Positions 13,525 through 21,665 are shown, counted from the first letter of the stretch. The stretch: DNA of 28,977 nt from Candidatus Saccharibacteria bacterium UBA6209 (GCA_905370345.1 CAJPKE010000007.1:1-28977); one strand, 5' to 3'. A program made the numbers and translations. Notes: generated from the sequence alone by a model not told the origin.

Positions 13525-14469
13525 ATGATAATTTCATCCATATACAAAACAGCCGATAACGACGGGCTAATCGCTCATATTTATGAACATTTATTAGCTC
13601 AGTATGTTTTAAAGCGTCTTCAAGACAATGGGTTCTTTGTTCTGAGCGATATCATACTGTCTGCAAAAACATATGGCGACACTTGTTTTATGGACGCCGA
13701 ATTATATAGCCCAGAAGCGAAAAAGACATATGACGAGGCGTTGCGAGAGTTTGATAAATTAGTAATTCCAGAAGATGATATTTTGAGGGCTGCTGGCGAG
13801 TGCGGAATAGAAATGAATCGAAATATAGCAGAAGTCGACCGAAGTGAACTGAGTAAAAAGTTACGCGAAGTTCAGATTTCTCCGTGGCGTAAGCAAATTG
13901 ATATGGCGTATCGTAAAGCTCACGATGAGAGCTCTGTTAATACGCTTTTTCGTACTTCGTATATAAAATACAGTAAAGAGTCTGACGATCTTTTTCGTGA
14001 ATGCGTTCTGGAATACTCAATTGATGAAAGTCACATACAGACGCCTGTTGATCAAGCCCTGGCGGCAATTGTTATTCAGGCTGTGGCTCTCAATTTCTTG
14101 ACGGTCGTGCGGAAAAAATATACAGTGTATGATCGTGGCGATCAGTGGTCGGAGGCGTCAATTTCGGTTGGATACAGAATGTTTCTTGGACTATTGAAGA
14201 AAGATGACAAAATAATTAATCAATTGAGCTATGATTTCTTAGAATATATAAAAAGCTTATCGTCGTCCGTCTTTTGTGATAATTTACAAAAAGCTTTTGT
14301 TCGATGTTCGGACAATCATAAACAGGTTATATTAAATAGGAGCACGCTAAATGCGATCCTTGGAGGGTGTATTATTGGCGGCAAAGGTTGGTTGGAGATG
14401 GCGGATAGTGCTCGAATAAGGCAAATGATCAATTCAATCGAGTTGGACGTATATGAGGTTAATTCGTAG
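13525..14469 (+). CDS. Divergent M16-like metallopeptidase domain protein
   Basis: This 314-aa protein opens with GLIAHIYEHLL, in which H18, E21 and H22 fit the inverted zinc motif HXXEH of the M16 (insulinase/pitrilysin) family. The third ligand is expected about 76 residues later; AAGECGIEMNRNIAE offers E92 or E96 at about the right distance. The length equals one M16 half-barrel plus extra sequence, not the usual 400-450 aa, and the rest is too divergent for me to align. No signal peptide is seen, so it is probably cytoplasmic. No Shine-Dalgarno site; TATAAT 13503-13508 implies a very short leader. The M16 assignment rests on the motif and spacing only. Confidence 0.55.
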   Translation: MIISSIYKTADNDGLIAHIYEHLLAQYVLKRLQDNGFFVLSDIILSAKTYGDTCFMDAELYSPEAKKTYDEALREFDKLVIPEDDILRAAGECGIEMNRNIAEVDRSELSKKLREVQISPWRKQIDMAYRKAHDESSVNTLFRTSYIKYSKESDDLFRECVLEYSIDESHIQTPVDQALAAIVIQAVALNFLTVVRKKYTVYDRGDQWSEASISVGYRMFLGLLKKDDKIINQLSYDFLEYIKSLSSSVFCDNLQKAFVRCSDNHKQVILNRSTLNAILGGCIIGGKGWLEMADSARIRQMINSIELDVYEVNS

Positions 14470-14479
14470 CTTGAGAACC

Positions 14480-14509
14480 TTGCATTTCACCCCTAGTCTG
14501 TGTTAAAAT
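14480..14509 (+). promoter_or_regulatory. Promoter for rplF-rplR-rpsE-rplO
   Basis: TTGCAT (14480-14485), an 18-bp spacer and TAAAAT (14504-14509) with the extended -10 TG at 14501-14502. It restarts ribosomal transcription after the accessory island. Confidence 0.65.
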
Positions 14510-14545
14510 ACTGAAGTTAATATCAAATCACACGAAAGGTGAGTA

Positions 14546-15085
14546 ATGAGTCTGAGTCGAATCGGAAAACTGCCGGTGATTATTCCGGCCGGTGTGACAA
14601 TCACGGTTGACTCTGGTGATGTGGTCGTTAAAGGACCAAAGGGTGAATTGAAGCAATTCATCACACCAGCAGTTGAGGTGAAAGTCGAAGACGGACAAGT
14701 CACGGTACATCCTAAGGACGAGTCCAAAGTAGCCCGTAGTCAGCATGGTCTGATGCGCGCGCTAATCAACAACATGGTAATCGGTGTAACCAAAGGTTAT
14801 GAAAAGCGCCTAGAGGTTAACGGTGTCGGTTTCCGTGTTAGCTCAAGTAATAATGAGCTAGAAATGGCACTTGGATTTTCACATCCAGTCAAATACAAAG
14901 CCCCAGAAGGCGTAACTGTTACCAACGAAAAAATGATTATCGTTGTTAGCGGTATCAATAAACAACAAGTCGGCCAAGTTGCAGCGGAAATCCGCGCATT
15001 GAAGAAGCCTGAACCATACAAGGGTAAGGGTATCAAGTATGTCGACGAGCAGATTTTGCGTAAAGCAGGAAAGACAGGTAAGTAA
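14546..15085 (+). CDS. rplF: 50S ribosomal protein L6 (uL6)
   Basis: Large-subunit protein near the factor-binding site. The 179-aa protein has MSLSRIGKLPVIIPAGVTI at the N-terminus, GVTKGYEKRLEVNGVGFRV in the middle and KKPEPYKGKGIKYVDEQILRKAGKTGK at the C-terminus, all diagnostic. GAAAGGTGAG precedes ATG 14546. It would normally follow rpsH directly; here about 5.9 kb of accessory DNA and its own promoter intervene. Confidence 0.97.
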   Translation: MSLSRIGKLPVIIPAGVTITVDSGDVVVKGPKGELKQFITPAVEVKVEDGQVTVHPKDESKVARSQHGLMRALINNMVIGVTKGYEKRLEVNGVGFRVSSSNNELEMALGFSHPVKYKAPEGVTVTNEKMIIVVSGINKQQVGQVAAEIRALKKPEPYKGKGIKYVDEQILRKAGKTGK

Positions 15086-15087
15086 TC

Positions 15088-15438
15088 ATGGCTGAAAATA
15101 AGAAGCTACTCAACCGCGCTCTTCGCAAAAACCGCGTTCGCGCTAAGGTTTCAGGCACGGCAGAGCGCCCACGCTTGACAGTTACTATTAGCAATTTGCA
15201 CGTTAGCGCGCAATTGATTGACGATGTGGCTGGCAAGACATTAGCTGCAGCAACTACAGTTGGCACAAAAGTGACTGGCACGATGACTGAAAAAAGTGCT
15301 GCTATCGGTACTGAAATCGCTAAGAAAGCAAAGAAAATTAAGATTAGCGCAGTAGTGTTTGATCGCAATGGTCGTCAATACGCTGGCCGCCTAAAGGCTT
15401 TGGCTGATGCTGCGCGCCAAGAAGGATTGGAGTTTTAG
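15088..15438 (+). CDS. rplR: 50S ribosomal protein L18 (uL18)
   Basis: Binds 5S rRNA together with L5. The 116-aa protein has the basic start NRALRKNRVRAKVSGTAERPRLTV, the SNLHVSAQLIDDVAGKTLAAATT segment and the end VVFDRNGRQYAGRLKALADAARQEGLEF. ATG 15088 lies 2 bases after the rplF stop, and the rpsE ATG lies 1 base after its TAG. Confidence 0.97.
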   Translation: MAENKKLLNRALRKNRVRAKVSGTAERPRLTVTISNLHVSAQLIDDVAGKTLAAATTVGTKVTGTMTEKSAAIGTEIAKKAKKIKISAVVFDRNGRQYAGRLKALADAARQEGLEF

Positions 15439-15439
15439 T

Positions 15440-16030
15440 ATGGCAGAGCAAGCTGCAAATACTACCCCACGTGCAGAAGGTCGTCGACCTCGAAATCCAC
15501 GTGGTGGTCGCCGCGATGACCGGCGAAATGTGCGCGATGACGCACCAAAAGAATTTGAAGAATTGGTAATCAACATTGACCGCGTTTCTCGCGTGGTTAA
15601 AGGTGGTCGCCGCTTCCGATTTAAGGCTTTGGTGGTTGTTGGTAACCGCAAAGATAAGGTTGGTGTCGGCGTCGCTAAGGGCGCAGACGTGCAAGCTGCC
15701 GTTGCTAAGGCTACATCAGTCGCTAAAAAGCACCTAATTACATTGCCATTAAGCGGTGAGACAATTCCACACGACAGCGAAGTTAAATTCTCTGGCGCAC
15801 GCGTATTGATCAAGCCAGCTGCTCCTGGTACCGGTATTATCGCTGGTGGTGTAGTTCGCCAAATTATCGGTGTAACAGGAATTCGCAACCTATTGACCAA
15901 ATCTCTTGGCTCAACCAACAAGGTTAACATTGCTTACGCGACTATTGAAGCTCTAAAGTCATTAGTTCCACGCGATCAATGGCTAAGCACTCAGCCTGTA
16001 AAAAAGGTTGCTAAAAAGGAGGCTAAATAA
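15440..16030 (+). CDS. rpsE: 30S ribosomal protein S5 (uS5) with Arg-rich N-terminal extension
   Basis: Decoding-fidelity protein with a double-stranded-RNA-binding fold. The core begins FEELVINIDRVSRVVKGGRRFRFKALVVVGN and includes GAADV-like GADVQAAVAKA and APGTGIIAGGVVRQIIGVTGI. ATG 15440 is chosen over an upstream start at 15407 because it directly follows the rplR stop and matches S5 architecture. The 196-aa product carries about 36 extra N-terminal residues rich in Arg, Gly and Asp. rplO follows with a one-base overlap; rpmD (L30), which normally sits here, is absent. Confidence 0.96.
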   Translation: MAEQAANTTPRAEGRRPRNPRGGRRDDRRNVRDDAPKEFEELVINIDRVSRVVKGGRRFRFKALVVVGNRKDKVGVGVAKGADVQAAVAKATSVAKKHLITLPLSGETIPHDSEVKFSGARVLIKPAAPGTGIIAGGVVRQIIGVTGIRNLLTKSLGSTNKVNIAYATIEALKSLVPRDQWLSTQPVKKVAKKEAK

Positions 16031-16503
16031 TGAAGTACAATGATCTCCAAGTTTCAGCAAACAAGAATAAAAAGCGCGTTGGTCGCGGTATTGCTGCTGG
16101 TCAAGGTAAAACTGCTGGTCGCGGTACTAAAGGTCAAAATGCCCGAACAGGTAAGAAACTTCGTGTAATGTTCCAAGGTGGTCAGCGTCCACTAGCTCAA
16201 GCTGTGCCAAAGGCTCGCGGATTCAAGAGTTTGCGAACTCCAGCTCAAGTTGTGTACATGGACCATTTGAACGCATTTGACGGCAAGACTGTTGACAATG
16301 CTTTATTGTTCACTGAAGGCTATATTGCAACTCCATTCCACACGGTTAAGGTGATTGCTCGTGGTGAATTGAAGGCTAAGGTTAACTTGAAAGTACAAGC
16401 TGCCTCAGCTTCAGTTGTTGCTGCCATCGAAAAAGCTGGTGGCTCATTCGAGAAAGTAGCTACGCCTCTACGCCAAAGTGCGAAAGAAGCTGAAGAGAAA
16501 TAA
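16030..16503 (+). CDS. rplO: 50S ribosomal protein L15 (uL15)
   Basis: Late-assembly large-subunit protein. The 157-aa sequence has the Gly/Arg-rich N-terminal tail KKRVGRGIAAGQGKTAGRGTKGQ, then FQGGQRPLAQAVPKARGF and a C-terminal globular domain with VKVIARGELKAKVNLKVQAAS. The start shares one base with the rpsE stop. It ends the operon at a strong terminator instead of running on into secY. Confidence 0.96.
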   Translation: MKYNDLQVSANKNKKRVGRGIAAGQGKTAGRGTKGQNARTGKKLRVMFQGGQRPLAQAVPKARGFKSLRTPAQVVYMDHLNAFDGKTVDNALLFTEGYIATPFHTVKVIARGELKAKVNLKVQAASASVVAAIEKAGGSFEKVATPLRQSAKEAEEK

Positions 16504-16520
16504 TTTTTCTCGGTAATAAT

Positions 16521-16555
16521 AAATCCCCTTCCATTTCGAAGGGGATTTTCTTTTA
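16521..16555 (+). terminator. Strong terminator after rplO
   Basis: Perfect 11-bp stem AAATCCCCTTC (16521-16531) with GAAGGGGATTT (16538-16548), a 6-nt loop and a T-rich tail. It separates secY from the ribosomal genes. Confidence 0.95.
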
Positions 16556-16629
16556 TTCTAAAATCACGGTTTCATCTATAGAACATACGCTTTTATGTTT
16601 TTAGTATGGAAATATCCGCTAAGGTAATG

Positions 16630-16635
16630 TATAAT
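16630..16635 (+). promoter_or_regulatory. secY -10 element
   Basis: TATAAT at 16630-16635 with TG immediately before it. No good -35 is present at the usual distance. ATG 16678 is preceded by GAGGGG (16665-16670). The 174-bp gap from rplO holds the terminator and this promoter; I see no gene there. Confidence 0.55.
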
Positions 16636-16677
16636 TAACAGAGTTAAGAATTGTTAGTGACTATGAGGGGCTAAAAC

Positions 16678-18153
16678 ATGAATTGGAGAATAATTTTTCG
16701 CTCGCTGAAAAATAAAGATATGCAAAAACGACTATTTATTGTCGTGGGAATAATCGTTGTTTATCGATTATTGGCGCACATTCCAGTGCCATTGGCGGAA
16801 CCAACGCAGCTGCGTAACGCGATTTCGTCGGTACTTGGGCAATCTGACCTCGGTGGGATTTTGAACTTGCTATCTGGTGGCGCGTTGTCGAGCTTCTCTC
16901 TGGTGTTGGTTGGTCTTAGCCCATTTATTACCGCCAGTATTATCATTCAGCTTCTGACCAAAGCTATTCCAAGGCTTGAGGAACTACACAAAGATGGTGA
17001 ATCTGGACGTCGAAAAATTCAGCAATGGACACGTGTTATTACTGTGCCACTTGCTATTGTCCAATCAATCGCTTTCATCTTCATTTTAAGGCAAACAGTT
17101 CTTCAAGGCGGTAGTACAACATTGGCCGACCCTACGATGATGGAATGGATCGTTTCAATCACTTCAATGACAGCAGGCTCTGTACTTCTGATGTGGCTCG
17201 GCGAATTGATCACTGAACAAGGAATAGGCAACGGTATTTCTATCGTAATCTTCGCTGGTATCATTAGCCAATTGCCACAAATGCTCGCATCATTAATCTC
17301 ATCATTGTTCAACACCTCATCTGGCAGCTTAAATGTCTTCAACTGGTTCACTCTCCCTGTAAACCCAGTTATGTTCTGGACTATATTAATCATGTCAATC
17401 GCCGGACTTATCGTCCTTTACTTCCTAGTTAAAATCAACGAAGCTCAGCGCGTCATTACAATTAACTACGCAAAGCGCGTTCACGGAAACAGTAATTACG
17501 GTGATGTAAAAAGTATTTTGCCGGTTAAGTTGATTGCTGCGGGAGTTATTCCGGTCATCTTTGCGGTTGCATTCCTGAGCTTGCCGCAATTCGTCGGTCA
17601 AGTTATGAAAGCGTCTGGTAATGCCAACCTTCTACCAACAGCCAACAAGCTTATTACTTGGTTCCAAGCTCCAAACGCCGGCTCATTCACGGGAAGCACG
17701 GCTGAGGCATTTATTTATCCAACGCTGTATTTTATCTTGGTTATCGCCTTTACGTATTTCTACACTGGAATCGTCTTTAATGCTAACGAAATTGCCGAAA
17801 ATCTGCAGAAGCAAGGCGGATTTATTGAAGGCGTGCGTCCGGGCGCTCAGACTGAAAAGTATCTCATGAGGACTGTCAATCGCTTGATTTTGTTCGGCTC
17901 AATTGTCCTAGGAATCGTGGCTATTTTGCCATTCGTCGCAGAATATCTCACGTACAATTTGACAGGTTTGCAAGGTTTGCGCTTGTCAATCGGCGGTACT
18001 GGAATCTTGATTATCGTATCAGTTGCCCTTGAAACTCTGCGACAAGTCAACTCTCGTGCGCTGATGGTTACATATGATGACTTTGATCCAGACGAGCTGC
18101 TTGATAACGACAAAAAGAAGAGCAAGAAGCGTCGTTTGTTTAGGAAAAAATAA
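16678..18153 (+). CDS. secY: Protein translocase subunit SecY
   Basis: Central channel of the Sec translocon in the cytoplasmic membrane. The 491-aa protein has about ten hydrophobic segments and clear SecY blocks: NLLSGGALSSFSLVLVGLSPFITASIIIQLL (plug and TM2 region), LEELHKDGESGRRKIQQWTR, then GELITEQGIGNGISIVIFAGI and, near the C-terminus, NEIAENLQKQGGFIEGVRPG. It is longer than E. coli SecY (443 aa), partly through larger loops and a very basic C-terminal tail (KKSKKRRLFRKK). It forms a single-gene unit with its own -10 and terminator; adk and map, often found downstream, are absent from this position. Confidence 0.97.
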   Translation: MNWRIIFRSLKNKDMQKRLFIVVGIIVVYRLLAHIPVPLAEPTQLRNAISSVLGQSDLGGILNLLSGGALSSFSLVLVGLSPFITASIIIQLLTKAIPRLEELHKDGESGRRKIQQWTRVITVPLAIVQSIAFIFILRQTVLQGGSTTLADPTMMEWIVSITSMTAGSVLLMWLGELITEQGIGNGISIVIFAGIISQLPQMLASLISSLFNTSSGSLNVFNWFTLPVNPVMFWTILIMSIAGLIVLYFLVKINEAQRVITINYAKRVHGNSNYGDVKSILPVKLIAAGVIPVIFAVAFLSLPQFVGQVMKASGNANLLPTANKLITWFQAPNAGSFTGSTAEAFIYPTLYFILVIAFTYFYTGIVFNANEIAENLQKQGGFIEGVRPGAQTEKYLMRTVNRLILFGSIVLGIVAILPFVAEYLTYNLTGLQGLRLSIGGTGILIIVSVALETLRQVNSRALMVTYDDFDPDELLDNDKKKSKKRRLFRKK

Positions 18154-18166
18154 TTGACATTAAAAA

Positions 18167-18197
18167 TCCCCGCCGAAAAGCGGGGAATTCTTTTTTT
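18167..18197. terminator. Terminator between convergent secY and the gene at 18207-18782
   Basis: TCCCCGC (18167-18173) pairs with GCGGGGA (18180-18186) around a 6-nt loop, followed by a T run at 18191-18197. The A run on the left side may allow termination from the opposite strand as well. Confidence 0.9.
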
Positions 18198-18206
18198 GTG
18201 AATGGA

Positions 18207-18782
18207 TTATCGTATTTTGTAATCGTAAGATAAATTGTCGCCAACTTTTTTCTCATTTTGGCAGACTGGCGCAATTTCATTACTAATGTTATTTTCATCA
18301 ACCATCTTACAGCTCGGAATGTCGAACAAATTAAATTGATTGGTTGGGGAAATCGCTTTCCATCCGTCGTCTTTCTTAACTGCAAACATTCGTGCCAAAG
18401 AATTGCCGCAACCATAACCCAGCAACAACTGTTTCTCATCCTGGGAATGGGCAATTACCGCAGTTACGCCGTTGCTGCCCTTACAACCTGACTTCTTTGC
18501 GTCTGCTTTCAGAAAATCGCGAAGCTCTTGCGTGGCTGAATCGTTGCGAATAACCGCTTTACCTCCTTCAATTCGAAAGCCCAGAGACCCCAAGCTCACA
18601 TATCCATTATCAACCTTTTCCACTATTTGAGATGTCTTGTCGGAAGTTTGGTTGGCGTGTAATAAAATTACGCCAATAGCTATCACTATAAAAGCAGTCA
18701 TCAGACTAATTAGCACCGCGGTCATTATCTCATTCTTCGATTTTGTAACCTTAAAGTTTGCTGGTTTTTTCTTGCTTGCCAT
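18207..18782 (-). CDS. Membrane-anchored extracytoplasmic protein of unknown function
   Basis: A 191-aa protein I do not recognise. A basic N-terminus (about residues 1-18) precedes one hydrophobic helix (about 20-43), so the rest should lie outside the membrane. The outer part holds four Cys residues (in KSGCKG, GYGCGN, PSCKM and PVCQN), which could form two disulphides. AAGGA precedes the ATG by 5 nt, and a minus-strand TATAAT at 18818-18813 may drive it. It diverges from infA and converges with secY. It may be an envelope or host-surface protein, but nothing shows a specific role. Confidence 0.72.
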   Translation of the reverse strand: MASKKKPANFKVTKSKNEIMTAVLISLMTAFIVIAIGVILLHANQTSDKTSQIVEKVDNGYVSLGSLGFRIEGGKAVIRNDSATQELRDFLKADAKKSGCKGSNGVTAVIAHSQDEKQLLLGYGCGNSLARMFAVKKDDGWKAISPTNQFNLFDIPSCKMVDENNISNEIAPVCQNEKKVGDNLSYDYKIR

Positions 18783-18843
18783 AAAAATCCTTATGTTAAA
18801 TTTGATAGTACAATTATAGCACTTAAATTTACGGCGAAAACCC

Positions 18844-18872
18844 TTGTCAAACTATGCTTAGTACTGTATAAT
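18844..18872 (+). promoter_or_regulatory. infA operon promoter
   Basis: TTGTCA (18844-18849), an exact 17-bp spacer and TATAAT (18867-18872). ATG 18888 lies only 15 nt after the -10, so the leader would be about 9 nt. Confidence 0.78.
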
Positions 18873-18887
18873 TGACAACTGTAACTT

Positions 18888-19130
18888 ATGGCGAGTCAAA
18901 AGGAAGTCATCAAAATGATAGGAAAGGTAGTGGAAGCACTGCCTAATACTCAATTTAAGGTGGAACTGGAGAATGGCCATAGTATCATCGCGCACATTTC
19001 AGGACGAATGCGCAAGCATTATATTCGCCTGGTGCCTGGTGATAAGGTTGAAGTTGAGATGACCCCTTACGATCTTACAAAGGGACGAATCAGCTTCCGC
19101 CTACGTGACGATCGACCTCAAGGTCGGTAG
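18888..19130 (+). CDS. infA: Translation initiation factor IF-1
   Basis: Occupies the ribosomal A site during initiation. The 80-aa OB-fold protein reads EVIKMIGKVVEALPNTQFKVELENGHSIIAHISGRMRKHYIRLVPGDKVEVEMTPYDLTKGRI, very close to bacterial IF-1, with a few extra C-terminal residues. ATG 18888 is chosen because the family N-terminus includes the residues before the internal Met. No Shine-Dalgarno site precedes it. It is first in the infA-rpmJ-rpsM-K-D-rpoA-rplQ-M-rpsI operon. Confidence 0.95.
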   Translation: MASQKEVIKMIGKVVEALPNTQFKVELENGHSIIAHISGRMRKHYIRLVPGDKVEVEMTPYDLTKGRISFRLRDDRPQGR

Positions 19131-19184
19131 TTAAATATTAACGGTAATCTCGGGTTTACTCGGGAAGGGAGATTTAAGCACTTT

Positions 19185-19301
19185 ATGAAAGTTCGTGCAG
19201 GTGTGAAAAAAATCAGTCCCGATGATAAGTTCGTTCGCCGCAAAGGCCGACTATATATCATCAACAAGAAAAAACCTAAGAATAAGCAAAGGCAGGGTTA
19301 A
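19185..19301 (+). CDS. rpmJ: 50S ribosomal protein L36 (bL36), zinc-free form
   Basis: A 38-aa protein in its canonical place between infA and rpsM. It starts MKVRAGVKKISPDDKFVRRKG and ends in NKQRQG, the L36 ends. Zinc-type L36 has three Cys and a His; here those positions hold Ile/Ser, Asp, Ile/Asn and similar residues, so this is the Cys-less form. The upstream 54 nt include AATCTC and GAGATT, which could pair and cover the purine-rich GGGAAGGGAGA that may be its ribosome-binding site. That would modulate its translation (inference). Confidence 0.92.
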   Translation: MKVRAGVKKISPDDKFVRRKGRLYIINKKKPKNKQRQG

Positions 19302-19303
19302 GC

Positions 19304-19690
19304 ATGGCTCGAATTGCTGGGGTAGTTATCCCAACAGAGAAGCAGGTGCAAATTGCGCTCACCTATATTTACGGTATTGGGCCAAAGCACGCTTCGAGCA
19401 TCCTTGCGGCGGCTAAAATTGAGCCGACCACTCGGGTGAAAGATCTCACCGAGGCTGAAGAAAACAAGATTCGCGAAATTATTGATAGCGAATACACCGT
19501 TGAAGGTGATCTCCAGCGCTTGGTGACAAATAATATTAAGCGCTTGAAGGATATCAACGCCTATCGCGGTCTTCGCCACAAAGCAGGACTGCCAACACGC
19601 GGACAGCGGACTCGTACGAATGCACGAACTCGCAAGGGTCGCGCCATCGCCGTGGGCGGTACACAACCAAAAGCAGCAAGTAAGACCTAA
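19304..19690 (+). CDS. rpsM: 30S ribosomal protein S13 (uS13)
   Basis: Head protein contacting P-site tRNA and bridging to L5. The 128-aa protein begins MARIAGVVIPTEKQVQIALTYIYGIG, has NIKRLKDINAYRGLRHKAGLPTRGQRTRTNARTRKG near the C-terminus and ends in a basic tail. It starts 2 bases after the rpmJ stop with AGGCAGGG upstream. Confidence 0.97.
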   Translation: MARIAGVVIPTEKQVQIALTYIYGIGPKHASSILAAAKIEPTTRVKDLTEAEENKIREIIDSEYTVEGDLQRLVTNNIKRLKDINAYRGLRHKAGLPTRGQRTRTNARTRKGRAIAVGGTQPKAASKT

Positions 19691-19705
19691 AGAAAGGACT
19701 AAGAA

Positions 19706-20095
19706 ATGGCAGACGCAAAATCTACCAAGAAGAAGCAGCGCCGATCAGTCCCAGCTGGTCAGCTGCACATTCAGGCAACATTTAACAATACTATCGTTAC
19801 TTTTTCCGACAAGAAGGGTAACGTACTAACCGCTTCATCAGCTGGTGCGTGTGGTTTCCGTGGAAGTAAAAAAGGTACAGCCTATGCTTCACAGGTTGCT
19901 GCTGAAAAGGCTGCTGAAGCTGCGAAATCTCAATACGGCTTGAAGTCTGTTGACGTTTTCGTGAAAGGTGTCGGCTTGGGTCGTGACGCCGCTATTCGTG
20001 CGGTCAGCGCATTCGACATTTCAGTAGAAAGCATTAAGGACGTAACTGGCGTGCCTCACGGTGGTGTTCGTCCACGAAAGGCACGGAGGGCATAA
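19706..20095 (+). CDS. rpsK: 30S ribosomal protein S11 (uS11)
   Basis: Platform protein shaping the E-site mRNA path. The 129-aa product has HIQATFNNTIVTFSDKKGNVL, SAGACGFRGSKKGTAYASQVAAEKAA and the C-terminal DVTGVPHGGVRPRKARR, all standard. AGAAAGGA precedes ATG 19706. Confidence 0.97.
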   Translation: MADAKSTKKKQRRSVPAGQLHIQATFNNTIVTFSDKKGNVLTASSAGACGFRGSKKGTAYASQVAAEKAAEAAKSQYGLKSVDVFVKGVGLGRDAAIRAVSAFDISVESIKDVTGVPHGGVRPRKARRA

Positions 20096-20097
20096 TT

Positions 20098-20718
20098 ATG
20101 GCACGAGATAATTCACCAATTGTCAAGCAAAGCCGCCGCGAAGGTTATGCGCTTCACCCAAAAGCACATAAAATTTTGGCGAAAAAATCTGGTATTCCAG
20201 GTCAGCACGCACATGGCCGTCAGAATAAGCCAAGTCTATACGCTACACAGCTTCGTGAAAAGCAGAAAGTTCGTCGCTTGTACGGTCTAGTCGAGAAGCA
20301 GTTTGCTCGTTTGATGGACGAAGCAACACGCGCTCAAGAAGGTTTGGCTGGCGAAAACTTGTTGAAGCTATTAGAGCGCCGTTTGGATAACGTTGTTTAT
20401 CGTTCTGGATTTGCCGTATCACGCCGCGCAGCTCGTCAACTAGTTAGCCACGGACATTTTGAATTGAACGGCCGACGCGTCGATATTCCATCGATTCGCG
20501 TTAAAGCTGGCGATGTCATCACGGTTCGTCCAAAGAGTACCAAGTCAGAGTACTTTACACGAATTGACGATGTAATCAACAATTCAGTCCAAGGCCCACT
20601 AAGTTGGCTAAAAGCTGATAGCAAGAAACTGAAGATTGAAGTAACTGGTTTGCCAAAGCGCGAGGAAGCAGAAGCTGACATCAACGAGCAATTAATTGTT
20701 GAGTATTACTCACGATAA
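20098..20718 (+). CDS. rpsD: 30S ribosomal protein S4 (uS4)
   Basis: Primary 16S rRNA binder and mRNA-entry helicase component. The 206-aa protein has normal length: an N-terminal domain with KSGIPGQHAHGRQNKPSLYATQLREKQKVRRLYG, then an S4 RNA-binding domain with RRLDNVVYRSGFAVSRRAARQLVSHGHFELNGRRVDIPS. It has no Cys residues, so no zinc site. It lies 2 bases after the rpsK stop and directly upstream of rpoA. Confidence 0.97.
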   Translation: MARDNSPIVKQSRREGYALHPKAHKILAKKSGIPGQHAHGRQNKPSLYATQLREKQKVRRLYGLVEKQFARLMDEATRAQEGLAGENLLKLLERRLDNVVYRSGFAVSRRAARQLVSHGHFELNGRRVDIPSIRVKAGDVITVRPKSTKSEYFTRIDDVINNSVQGPLSWLKADSKKLKIEVTGLPKREEAEADINEQLIVEYYSR

Positions 20719-20739
20719 AAGAAGGGTTAGGGAAGAATT

Positions 20740-21663
20740 ATGGCAAAAGCAATTTACAATCCAGCACTCGCGAGCGTTGATGACATTTCAGCAACCAGTG
20801 CTACTTTTCTAATCGAGCCACTTCACCCAGGCTACGGTAATACTCTTGGTAACTCATTGCGACGCGTTCTATTGTCAAGCGTTCGCGGTGGCGCAGTTGT
20901 AGCTTTCAGGATTGAGGGTGCAACTCACGAGTTTACTACTGTTGAAGGCATCAAAGAAGATGTTGTCGACATTATGTTGAACTTGAAGAACGTTCACCTA
21001 CGCGTATTTACTGACGATCCAGTTGAACTGCGCATTGAGAAATCTGGCGCTGGCGAAGTAACTGCCGCTGACATTAAAACTAATGCTGATGTTGAAGTTG
21101 TCAACCCAGAGCAAGTAATTGCTACAATCGACGACCCAAACAAGCATTTGGTTATGGATTTGGTAGTTGAGGCAGGTTGCGGTTACCAGACAATTGAAGA
21201 GTCAAGCGAAAAGCGTTTGCACAGCGACATGATTGCTATCGACGCAATGTACTCACCAGTTCTACGTGTTCGCTACAAAGTCGACTCAACTCGTGTTGGC
21301 CAGGAGACAAACTTGGACAAATTGGCAATCACTGTTGAAACTAACGGCACAATCACACCTCGTGAGGCGTTCGAAGAAGCAGCAGCGATTCTTGTCAATC
21401 AATACACAGCTTTGGCTGGCAACACGATGGTAACTGGCGCGCCAGCACTTGGTGCAGCTAAGGAAGACGAAGAGTCGGAGCTAGCAATGCCAATCGAAGA
21501 GCTAAACTTAAGCGCCCGCACGACGAACGCGCTAATTAACAATGAAATCCGCACTATTCGCGATTTGGTAACTTTGACTGAGCAAGATTTGCGAGAATTG
21601 AAAGGTTTCGGTTCAAAGGCACTAGACGAAGTACGTGACAAGATGGCGGAGTTGGAGTTTTAA
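20740..21663 (+). CDS. rpoA: DNA-directed RNA polymerase subunit alpha
   Basis: Scaffold for RNA polymerase assembly and target for activators. The 307-aa protein has the N-terminal dimerisation domain with GYGNTLGNSLRRVLLSSVRGGAV (about residues 31-53), and the C-terminal domain with LNLSARTTNALINNEIRTIRDLVTLTEQDLRELKGFGSKALDEV. A flexible acidic linker (KEDEESELAMP) joins them. AGAAGGGTTAGGGAAG precedes ATG 20740. Confidence 0.97.
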   Translation: MAKAIYNPALASVDDISATSATFLIEPLHPGYGNTLGNSLRRVLLSSVRGGAVVAFRIEGATHEFTTVEGIKEDVVDIMLNLKNVHLRVFTDDPVELRIEKSGAGEVTAADIKTNADVEVVNPEQVIATIDDPNKHLVMDLVVEAGCGYQTIEESSEKRLHSDMIAIDAMYSPVLRVRYKVDSTRVGQETNLDKLAITVETNGTITPREAFEEAAAILVNQYTALAGNTMVTGAPALGAAKEDEESELAMPIEELNLSARTTNALINNEIRTIRDLVTLTEQDLRELKGFGSKALDEVRDKMAELEF

Positions 21664-21665
21664 CT

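Noticed and set aside
15391..15930. 179-aa reverse-strand frame opposite rplR and rpsE
   Set aside because: The two forward genes are unambiguous ribosomal proteins; the reverse frame is an artefact of their composition.
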